From Leuctra nigra (lineage: Eukaryota > Arthropoda > Insecta > Plecoptera > Leuctridae), in the NCBI GenBank assembly GCA_934045905.1, contig OW203762.1, positions 50,617,411 through 50,681,410 on the forward strand: 64,000 nucleotides of DNA, read 5' to 3'. Below, one piece after another: positions 32,501-43,500 of this stretch. Position 1 is the first letter of the stretch. Each line of letters opens with the position of its first letter. The translations under genes and the position numbers were made by a program. The notes beneath the pieces were generated by a model. That model ran no database searches. It was not told where the DNA came from and worked only from the letters and a program-made list of their open reading frames with translations.

Positions 32501-35282
32501 ATGGCAGAGTCCACCATGCTGCAGCCAGGGGTTCAGATACGACCCTCCACCACGCATGAGGATGTCGTCGACTTGGCCAAGAGGCTGTATAATCTCGATA
32601 ACATCACGCTCAAGGAGCTGGTCTCGTACGATGATAGAAATTATCACATCAAGGTAAGTTACAAGTCTTGGTTCGTGTTGGCAGAGCATTGCAGTGGAAA
32701 GTAGATAAGGGGTAGAAAAGAGTAGGCACAGAAATCATGATCCGATCAAAAGGGGTGATCAAAACGCTTTATTTTTCAAACATTCATAAGATTTAAAAAC
32801 AAATATATGTGTCAAGAGTCGAAAGGAGAGGCTCGCTCAGCTCGCTCAACAATGAATGATCAGTAAAATTTAATTAATTTATTAGATAGGTACTCATCAT
32901 ACATATTCTCAAACATTCCTCATAGAAAAGTAATGCGAGAGAGCGGAAAATAAGTTTGAGAAGTAATTGAATTGTGAATATAGAAGCTAAGTGATAAGAT
33001 ATGCCAAAAGTGGGTTAAAGTCCTCGGTCTAACCTCCTGTGTACCGCGAGGTTCGGGTTCGATTCCCAGTGCATGTCCTCACCGACCACATGTGTCTTGG
33101 ACTGTTGACAGGTTACTGGAGCTGACATTTACCCCGACGGCTATGTCATGAAGATCACCAACTCTCTGGACTCCAAGAAGATGTCGTTCTTGGAGGCGCA
33201 GAATGCCATGATGCTACACTTAGGTGAGAGAGTCAATGTTTGCTCGGTAAATCCAAACAACCTCTCGCTATCATTCACGTCGTGTACACACTGATATCAG
33301 TTCATTAATCTGTTCTTCTACTTCAGGTGTACATGGTATTTCATGTTCACAACCAATTCAGAATGTTGACGGAAAATACTGCTCTTTGGAGAAAATCTAC
33401 GTTCCAGGTAGGCAATAATAAATACAACACTACTTTTAAACATCTTTCTTTTTACGCAAAAATGGTATGGTACGCGAGCTGCTGGTTAATTTATTTTATG
33501 ATATCTCAGATTTAAGTTTAGTTTCTAGTAAATGTAAAACAATTACCCTCCAATGTCACCAGTTGAAGTTCATATAAAATTCCATTCCTTGGACATTTCT
33601 CGAGTTTGCTTAAAATTGAGGTAAAAAATGGCTCGTGTTTATTTCACAATACATTCTCTGTGCAATTACAAAAACTATTTGGGAAATGTTTTAGTGTCAA
33701 GTCTCATGTAGGTATGTCGTCTTTTTATTCACATTTGATGTGAATCTCATTCTCTATGAAGGCAGTGAAGACTATCACGAGCACGTGGTGCGACTGCTCA
33801 GCTTCGAACCCGGGACGATATTCTGCCAAGTTCCCTGCACCAAACTGCTGTCCTACCAAGCAGGCAGCTACGTCGCTCGCATGGACAACGTCCTCAAAGT
33901 AAGACGATCAGCTGTTTTAAACAATAACACTGCGTACATCTGCATGATTTTTAACTTTAGATTGTACCGGTACATTTCCAGGATGAAAAAAGGTCCAGTT
34001 CCAATCTCTTGACAAAAGTTAATTTGTTAAAATTTATCTTATGGCCGATTTTTCAATGCTCTGTCCACACCAGTTGTTAAGTTTCAGCGGTCATTCAAGG
34101 ATTAAGGAATGCCATTGGTTGTTACCATGGTAATATAGACATAATCAACAATTTAAAATTTAGCAGAGCATTAAAAACTGGGTATTAAAATCTTTGACCA
34201 TCAATCAGTTAAGATATTTTGTTCGAAATTAAGTTGTGTGTGGGGGGATCCTATTTTCTCTTACTCCGAATTGAACCTCTGATTAATTATCGATTATCTG
34301 GATAATTTGATATTTTTAGTATTGAAATCAGCGAACGATGTGATTTTCCAGGAGTTCCATCATCCAGCATACGACACTCGCGAGTCCTTGTGGATGCTGA
34401 AAGCCGTGCCGTTGCTGCGCCAGTTCCTGTACGTCGTGAGCAACCCGCAGCGGCACGGCCTGGTGTCGCGTGTCCTGGAGGCGTTCGACCTCGACGTGGT
34501 GTCCAAGATGGCGGCGCTGGAGCAGGGCATCATCCACGGCGACTTCAACGAGCAGAACATCCTCGTGCGACCCAGCGCGACGAGCGAGGCGGGCGAGTGG
34601 CAGGTGGCCGGCGTCATCGACTTCGGCGACTCGCAGAGCTCGTGCTACCTGTTCGAGGTCGCCATCACGATGTGCTACATGATGGTGTCGGCCAAGGAGG
34701 ATGACCCGCTGGAGCTAGGGGGTCATTGTTTAGCCGGGTACAACGCCGTCAGACCGCTGTCGGAGGTGGAGTTCAAACTCCTCAAGGCAAGTTGTGTTTC
34801 TCAAGAATTTATTAGAAAAAACGTAAATTAATCATTTTGATTTAAATTGATTTAAGATTTTTTTTATTTTACTTAAATTAAATTGAGAATTGTTTCTTCT
34901 TAAAAACGATAACATTACTTCATGGTATTTGATATCATTAAAAAAATCAAAATTAAAAATATAAAGTAGGTACTATATCTTGTTGAGTTGTGAAAACGAT
35001 CCGCATAACTGAAGTTTATCCTTCCTCAAGTTACCTTTGAAATGCTACCCAAATGTCTCAATCATTATTTTACGAATGTAATGTTGTCAGACTTGCATCA
35101 GCGCGCGCCTCTGCCAGAGCGTGGTGCTCGGCTTGTACTCGTACCATCAGGACCCCGGCAACGAGTACCTCACCACCACGCAGGAGGGAGGGTGGAGGGT
35201 GCTGAACCTCCTGCAGGACGCCGTCGACGCCGACCTGGAGGCGTTCTGGCGCGGCATCATAGCGTCGTACCACACGCCATAA
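32501..35282 (+). CDS. HYKK: Hydroxylysine kinase (aminoglycoside phosphotransferase fold)
   Basis: Six exons: 32501-32653, 33112-33223, 33327-33407, 33762-33898, 34352-34786 and 35091-35282 (TAA). The product is 369 aa, matching the family length of about 370. The N-lobe has LKELVSYDDRNYHIK and DGYVMKITNSLDSKK, the nucleotide-binding strands. The C-lobe has IIHGDFNEQNILV (about residue 222), the Brenner-type catalytic loop, and GVIDFGDSQSSCYLFEVAIT (about residue 248), with the metal-binding Asp. HYKK phosphorylates 5-hydroxylysine with GTP in hydroxylysine breakdown. Intron 5 has a GC donor (AAG|GCAAGT); no GT site nearby would keep the frame into exon 6. The start is the ATG in ctgcATGGCAG at the edge of the 39-bp array; MLQPG (codon 6) is an alternative start. 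Transcribed in the same direction as DRC2 and convergent with the ADAMTSL gene. Confidence 0.92.
33010..33111 (+). repeat. tRNA-derived SINE at the HYKK intron 1 acceptor
   Basis: gttcgggttcgattcccagt is a B-box-like motif and is followed by cctcaccgaccacatgtgtc. The segment runs to the exon 2 acceptor at 33111, so it may supply the polypyrimidine/AG context. Confidence 0.4.
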
Positions 35283-35612
35283 CACATCAGCCACCACGCA
35301 GGAGGGAGGGTGGAGTGTCCCTCCTGTAGGACGCCGTCGACGCCGACCTGGAGGCGTTCTGGCGCGGCATCATAGCGTCGTACCACACGTCATAACACAT
35401 CAGCCACCACGCAGGAGGGAGGGTGGAGTGAACCTCCTGCAGGACGCCGTCGACGCCGACCTGGAGGCGTTCTGGCGCGGCATCATAGCGTCGTACCACA
35501 CGTCATAACACATCAGCCACCACGCAGGAGGGAGGGTGGAGTGAACCTCCTGTAGGACGCCGTCGACGCCGACCTGGAGGCGCTCTGGCCGTAGCGTCGT
35601 TCCACAAGTCAT
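35173..35612 (+). repeat. Tandem copies of the HYKK last exon end
   Basis: The phrase ccaccacgcaggagggaggg recurs at about 35173 (coding), 35291, 35404 and 35517, spaced 118, 113 and 113 bp. Each copy repeats the end of the coding exon through the stop and taacacatcag. Copies two to four lie after the true stop, lack 5 bp of the coding copy and are frameshifted. Copy four is degraded. They should be transcribed as 3' UTR. Confidence 0.93.
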
Positions 35613-37458
35613 AATATTCAGTCCTCTCTACAAGCAATACTTCGATCTACATTTGATATAGAGTAGATTATAATGAGCTTCATTGCATGAACTTTACAAG
35701 TACTAAAAGGGGAGTTTTTGTAGCTTCAAATGAAATGTGAGGAAGGTCAATTATAGGAGAGACGTTCAGGTATACTTGCAATATTTGTAGAATGAACATG
35801 ATATCATTATATGTATTTTATCAACAAGATGCATGTCAGATCATGTCAGATGTACATCACATTTACATTTCATATATTTTAATATTATAAATTATATATT
35901 TCAGTGTCACACTCCACAGAAGTGTGACAATGGTAAATGTATTTATCATATAAGTAATAATTTCCTGGCCTCACACAAGAGCACGGCAACAATAAACATG
36001 ATTATTGAAATTAGTGTCACAATTTGCTCGTAATTCTTCATAGTTTTATCATAGTAAATGTACACCAAAGTGCGATGAGATTTTAATACATTTTTCATCG
36101 GAGAATCAACAATGCCTTCCACTTATTGCGTTCTTATAATTATTGGAATGAGAGGTTTAAAAAAGTTTACAGTGTGCTGACAGAATAACGGAGACTATTT
36201 AAAATGTACAATGAATGTGACTCGATATAAATTAGTTCTAAAAGGTGAAGTATGTCTGAGATGGAGTTATAATACTGATCTGTTACAATTAATTTAATGA
36301 TTATTCATGGAATATTAAAATGCATAAATAAATTGAGCATAAAATAAGACATAAAAAATAGTGAATCAGAATTATTTTAAGCATAAGATTCAATTTCTTT
36401 CATATAAGGCTCTGTTCAAAGAGCATCTCTATCGGAAAGAATAGAACCAATCTGAATACAAAAATCGTATATACAAGGTATACTCTTCTATTGTTTCCTA
36501 ACAATCTACAGTATTTACAATGCACAGAAAGCGCACAGGAAGTGTACGCCATTCACTCTGACCTTAGGATAGGATAGGACTTGAATGATCTTAATTCACT
36601 AATTCTTGATTCCTAGTTCCTAACGACATGTGGCAGATTAAGTCACATGGCTATTGGACTCGAACTTATTAGTTTTCAAGGAGAGATTCGAGTAACAAGA
36701 GAAATCAAACGATGCTCTAAAATTGTCAATCATATTATCACATGTTTGCAAAATTCGTTTAGTCAAATATTTAAATCCTCTCTGAATAAAACGTGGATCG
36801 ACAACACCCTAAACTACCTTGCACTTTGTTAGACCGGGAACAACCTTCCTTGTCACGTCCCACCAGGAATGTGCCACACATAATGATCCAAATTCTTTGG
36901 TTAATAAAGTGATATTTGGGCTGAATAGTAGTGTTGTGTGTAGTGTGAGGGAGTGGGGGTGAAGGCTCTGTATAGCTAATGCTTTGGAATGTGTTTTACT
37001 ATAATATCTCTCTATACTTAGTCTTAACACTAATGTATGCGTTGAATGATCTAAACTCTATATGATATTTAATTGCACAGTTGCGAACGAATGAGGGCCC
37101 AACACGTAAGCCGTTCCACAATAATTTAATAGAATATCTTCAGTCTTCGTCGAGCGACACTCTAACAAACACACACACACACGTTCAGAACTCTCTCACT
37201 CTTGGCGAACTATTCTCAAACCACGCTTCTCATCGCGACAAATATTAAAATTACCACATACACACACACACACTTGAAAAACTTGATGCAATCCACTTAT
37301 AGAATAGTAATTGTCTGTAACTTTAACAATCCAGTATATTACTTTTCATCTATATGCAATTTGGTTCGTTAATTATTCGTTCATTTTCAATTATTTGAGC
37401 TTTTCTAGCGAACGAAATAAAAACTTATTTATTTGAGTCTCTAGAATATGGCTAGAGC
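35613..37458. other. Tail-to-tail intergenic / 3' UTR region
   Basis: Between the convergent HYKK (+) and ADAMTSL (-) stops. AATAAA near 35989 may end HYKK transcripts. CA-rich microsatellites occur at 37171-37182 and 37258-37272. No gene seen. Confidence 0.5.
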
Positions 37459-37571
37459 TTATCCTTTGTTACGACAAGATTGGCAGCACTGAATCTGGTA
37501 ACGATGCACCCGACACATATTCATCGCTTTCACGTTTTGACAATACTTGGATTGATCTTTACATTCCAGCA
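37459..37571 (-). other. ADAMTSL last exon: PLAC domain
   Basis: Too short for routine ORF calling. After acceptor ttttccag it encodes [32 protein letters not shown], then RNKG and TAA. The six-cysteine spacing is the PLAC (protease and lacunin) pattern that ends papilin, lacunin and ADAMTSL proteins. The phase (one base carried from 38905) fits exactly. Confidence 0.92.
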
Positions 37572-40500
37572 CTGGAAAAGAATCATATGGATTAGTTCAC
37601 ATTGATTTCGTCACCATGCTAAAGTTCTAAGCTGCAAAATGTCTATGTATACCTCGCACACTGGACGTTGAAGCCTTCTGCTTGGTTGCACGGTATAATA
37701 ATGTTACCCTTTCACCGTCCTCGGAACTGCAAGACGAGTGTTTACTTGTGGATCGGTGCAATAATAGTCACATGTGTGCATTTATGAAACATCCATTGCA
37801 TGAAATCAAGGGTCCAGTTTGTGCGGACAACATTGAGTGCGAGCAGACGGGAACTTTATTCATGCAAACTCTTTGGAGTGACGCTCTGACATGCAGTGCA
37901 AGTAACAAATGGTTCTTGACATTGACAAGGCAAAAGACTGCTCAAATCGTTCAAAATTATAGTTTTGGGGACAAGTATTGATACATTCCTAAATTAGTAC
38001 TTATTTTAACATCAATAGACACATATTATGAAGAAGTAAACTTTCAAAATTATGAGTTAATGCAGAGTGTGAAGTAAAATATGATGGCTTTGTTACGAGA
38101 GTGACAGGAGAACGTTAAGTAGAAGGAGGCTACGCTGGCATTTTGTAAGTAGAAGGTGGACACTCTGGCATTATTTTAATAGATCGCAGGATTCTATTAA
38201 TTTAAGTGGAATGTGAACATGGCGTCATTATTTAAGTGGAATGTGGATACTCCAGCATTTTGTAAGTAGAAGGTGGACACTCTGGCATTATTTTAATAGA
38301 TCGCAGGATTCTATTAATTTAAGTGGAATGTGAACATGGCGTCATTATTTAAGTGGAATGTGGATACTCCAGCATTTTGTAAGTAGAAGGTGGACACTCT
38401 GGCATTATTTTAATAGATCGCAGGATTCTATTAATTTAAGTGGAATGTGAACATGGCGTCATTATTTAAGTGGAATGTGGATACTCCAGCATTTTGTAAG
38501 TAGAAGGTGGACACTCTGGCATTATTTTAATAGATCGCAGGATTCTATTAATTTAAGTGGAATGTGAACATGGCGTCATTATTTAAGTGGAATGTGGATA
38601 CGCCAGCATTTTATAAGTAGAAGGTGGACATTTTGGCATTATTTAAGTAGAATGTGGACACTCTGGCATTATTTAAGTAGAATGTGGATACTCTGGCATA
38701 ATTTAAGTAGAAGGTGGACACTCGGGTGATAGCATTGAGAGTAAAAACACTCTATTGAAATGGATAATAACAATATGAATGTCTAATACGTATTTTCCAC
38801 TACTGGTAATGTATTGGACTTACTGTGTTAGCCATGAACCGAGCGAGTAATGATCAACTACTGAATGGCGTCATGCTGTTTGACGGACATGAAGTGCGAC
38901 TTACTGTGTGAACACGGAGGGCCCTTGCAAACCTTCATGACCGAGGGCCTGGGCTGGTCCCGACAGGCGTTGCCGGCCGGCTTCTTGGTGCCGAACCACA
39001 CACACTGCAGGATGCGGTATTTGATGCCCTGCATCTCGCACATGGCGGCGCACTGCACATGCGCAAGCAAACACATGCAGTGCAAGTGACTGAGAGTGGA
39101 GGTGCAGTGCTATTGCATCATTCTTTGGTCAGGAGGAGAGCGTAGTGATTGTTTCATTGGACTTTCATTGTTGTACTTTCTGCATGTGAGGAAACGGACC
39201 GCAAGGGTCTTTGAACTGTACTGTAGACGTAGTACATTTTGCAAATAAAGCCTAAAGCCACAAATTTAGATTTTAATTAAAATATTGCGAAATGCGATTG
39301 GTTTACGACCTCAGGTTTTCTACTGGCGATCGTAAACAGCAGTCGTAAGCCTCTGCACTTGGTAAAATTGTTTAGATTAAAGAATTCAAGTGAACTCGCT
39401 GTTTTCGCAAATATTTATGGATATTTCTGGTTTGACAATGTGTGTATATTAATTGATTAATTCATCATGGCCCAAAATGCTCGAACTAGGATCTGATTAA
39501 TTAATGTTACAACGTAACGTTAATAATCGATATCGATAACCCTACGGCTCGCTTCCTCGCATGAGCTAATTTAATTTCAACCCAACAATATCATTAAAAT
39601 CAGTTTTGGCAATGTTCTTTGAAGTAGAATCTGAAGCACACAATACCCTCAAAAGAATGTTTATGAAATAAACGAATAACTGATCCCTCGTGTGCAGAAG
39701 ACTGCAACCCCCCGCTTGTTTCCACCCTATTGTAGCTGCCATGAGACACTTACGTCTGACCACTCGCCGACCTTCCACGTGCCCTTGCACTTGTCGTTGT
39801 AGCATTCCTGTCGCTGCGGCGGCTTCTCGGCCTCGCTGCAGAGCTGCAGGTCGACCTCGGTGCTGTTGTTCAGTTGACAGCTCACTTCGCGCCGCTGCAT
39901 CGCTGCAACAACATACAGTCGTCAGCGCACAACATCAACATCATACAACATCGGACAACATCAGACAACATCGGCTTCTCGGCCTCGCTGCAGAGCTGCA
40001 GGTCGACCTCGGTGCTGTTGTTCAGTTGACAGCTCACTTCACGCCGCTGCATCGCTGCAACAACATACAGTCGTCAGCGCACAACATCAACATCATACAA
40101 CATCGGACAACATCAGACAACATCGGCTTCTCGGCCTCGCTGCAGAGCTGCAGGTCGACCTCGGTGCTGTTGTTCAGTTGACAGCTCACTTCGCGCCGCT
40201 GCATCGCTGCAACAACATACAGTCGTCAGCGCACAACATCAACATCATACAACATCGGACAACATCAGACAACATCGGCTTCTCGGCCTCGCTGCAGAGT
40301 TGCAGGTCGACCTCGGTGCTGTTGTTCAGTTGACAGCTCACTTCGCGCCGCTGCATCGCTGCAACAACATGCAGTCGTCAGCGCACAACATCAACATCAT
40401 ACAACATCGGACAACATCAGACAACATCGGCTTCTCGGCCTCGCTGCAGAGCTGCAGGTCGACCTCGGTGCTGTTGTTCAGTTGACAGCTCACTTCGCGC

Positions 40501-43500
40501 CGCTGCATCGCTGCAACAACATACAGTCGTCAGCGCACAACATCAACATCATACAACATCGGACAACATCAGACAACATCGGCTTCTCGGCCTCGCTGCA
40601 GAGCTGCAGGTCGACCTCGGTGCTGTTGTTCAGTTGACAGCTCACTTCGCGCCGCTGCATCGCTGCAACAACATACAGTCGTCAGCGCACAACATCAACA
40701 TCATACAACATCGGACAACATCAGACAACATCGGCTTCTCGGCCTCGCTGCAGAGTTGCAGGTCGACCTCGGTGCTGTTGTTCAGTTGACAGCTCACTTC
40801 GCGCCGCTGCATCGCTGCAACAACATACAGTCGTCAGCGCACAACATCAACATCATACAACATCGGACAACATCAGACAACATCGGCTTCTCGGCCTCGC
40901 TGCAGAGCTGCAGGTCGACCTCGGTGCTGTTGTTCAGTTGACAGCTCACTTCGCGCCGCTGCATCGCTGCAACAACATACAGTCGTCAGCCCACAACATC
41001 AACATCATACAACATCGGACAACATCAGACAACATCGGCTTCTCGGCCTCGCTGCAGAGCTGCAAGTCGACCTCGGTGCTGTTGTTCAGTTGACAGCTCA
41101 CTTCGCGCCGCTGCATAGCTGCAACAACATGCAGTCGTCAGCGCACAACATCAACATCATACAACATCGGACAACATCAGACAACATCGGCTTCTCGGCC
41201 TCGCTGCAGAGTTGCAGGTCGACCTCGGTGCTGTTGTTCAGTTGACAGCTCACTTCGCGCCGCTGCATCGCTGCAACAACATACAGTCGTCAGCGCACAA
41301 CATCAACATCATACAACATCGGACAACATCAGACAACATCGGCTTCTCGGCCTCGCTGCAGAGCTGCAGGTCGACCTCGGTGCTGTTGTTCAGTTGACAG
41401 CTCACTTCGCGCCGCTGCATCGCTGCAACAACATACAGTCGTCAGCGCACAACATCAACATCATACAACATCGGACAACATCAGACAACATCGGCTTCTC
41501 GGCCTCGCTGCAGAGCTGCAGGTCGACCTCGGTGCTGTTGTTCAGTTGACAGCTCACTTCGCGCCGCTGCATCGCTGCAACAACATACAGTCGTCAGCGC
41601 ACAACATCAACATCATACAACATCGGACAACATCAGACAACATCGGCTTCTCGGCCTCGCTGCAGAGCTGCAGGTCGACCTCGGTGCTGTTGTTCAGTTG
41701 ACAGCTCACTTCGCGCCGCTGCATCGCTGCAACAACATACAGTCGTCAGCGCACAACATCAACATCATACAACATCGGACAACATCAGACAACATCGGCT
41801 TCTCGGCCTCGCTGCAGAGCTGCAGGTCGACCTCGGTGCTGTTGTTCAGTTGACAGCTCACTTCGCGCCGCTGCATCGCTGCAACAACATACAGTCGTCA
41901 GCGCACAACATCAACATCATACAACATCGGACAACATCAGACAACATCGGCTTCTCGGCCTCGCTGCAGAGTTGCAGGTCGACCTCGGTGCTGTTGTTCA
42001 GTTGACAGCTCACTTCGCGCCGCTGCATCGCTGCAACAACATACAGTCGTCAGCGCACAACATCAACATCATACAACATCGGACAACATCAGACAACATC
42101 GGCTTCTCGGCCTCGCTGCAGAGCTGCAACAACATACACACAATACATCATACTTTGGTATGGAAATCATTACTATATTCTGTGTCTTTTGACTACACAA
42201 AGCTCAAAGTTTCCAACGGCTAATTTTATTACATATATTTGCTTCATCTGTACGTTTCATATTTTTTGTCAGCATTTTACTTTGATGATTTCTGACTTCT
42301 GGTCAAAGGAAGCTTTGCGCACTTCTTCCAGTCAGCCGTACGACATAAATCTGTCAGTGAACCAAATTGAAGGTGACGCGGCGACCCTTTTTAATATAAC
42401 GATATTTTTTTATTTTGCTAATTGTGCGCATTATGAATTATGAACTGTGGCTCAGAAAAAACCATACTCAGCGTGCGAACTTCTGACCCCGGTGACATCT
42501 GCCGGTAGTCAACGTGAAAGAGTCAACATCTTGCCAATGCGCACGCGCCACGTACCCGTGTTCCATGTGAAGCAGCGTGACTCCTCGCACGACGGCCACG
42601 TGCCGGTGACCCAGTGGGGACAATCCTCCCCGCCGCACTTCTGTATCGTGGGCGGCGGCGGCAGACCGGCGTCCTCGCACATGTTGTTGTCCACGTTCTG
42701 CGTCACGTTGTTGAGTCGCACCATGCAGTGAGCCGCGCGCATCTGTGACAGACATTCATCAGACACGCTCCTCTCCTCGTCTCTCCTCTCCTCTCCTCTC
42801 CTCGTCACGTCATACCTGGAAGCCGCTGCCGCCGCAGAACTGAGAGCACTTCGACCACTCCGTGATCATCCAGTCGAACTTCAGGTTCTCAGGGGTCCCT
42901 GAAAGAGAAGAATAGAGTTCATAAAATGAGGAAGAGAGAACTGCTGGTAGGCCAATGGTTAGAGAGAGAAATAGTAGTTAGTGTGCCGGATATAAAGGAG
43001 ACAATCCTTGCAAAGTTCCTTCCTAATACATCACTAAAGCTAAAGTTACTCTAGCTCTAACGAGAGCTTGAAGACATTCTCTTACCTTTGCCGAGCACCA
43101 CCACCGGTCCGTATCCGTCATCGGTACTGTCGTCGTCGTCGTCGTCGGCGTCCTCAATGCCGAGGCCGCCGAAGGGGACGCCGCCTCCGCCGCCGTCGTG
43201 GTGACTCTCGTCCTCCATCGCCTCCGTGATCATGCGGTGTCCCCGCGAGTTCCCGAACGTCTGAAACGGCCAAAGATTCTGTGCTCCTTGTTATTGTGGA
43301 TCTTATTTTTACAGATAGAAACGATAAGAAAATTTAGCTGCGCTAATTTTACACACTTCCATACAGACTTTATGAAGGCACATTTTTACGAAGTTATCTT
43401 TGAGCGTCTACAATGTTTTCTTTGTTTGCAACAATTTGCACATCTACTGTCGGCCAAAGCTTTGGCTTGCTAATCAAATCTACTATTTATAGCTGATCTT

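Noticed and set aside
31624..32559. 311-codon plus-strand and 284-codon minus-strand ORFs
   Set aside because: Both follow from a 39-bp, stop-free minisatellite period; the real HYKK start is in another frame at 32501.
34390..34704. 104-codon Arg/Ala-rich ORF
   Set aside because: Out-of-frame reading of the GC-rich HYKK exon 5.
39820..42127. CRISPR-like array
   Set aside because: Units are contiguous 152-bp duplications without unique spacers, in an animal intron.
39690..42223. Plus-strand repeated 61-163 codon ORFs ([11 protein letters not shown]...)
   Set aside because: Shadows of the 152-bp array; the coding sense of the source exon is the minus strand.
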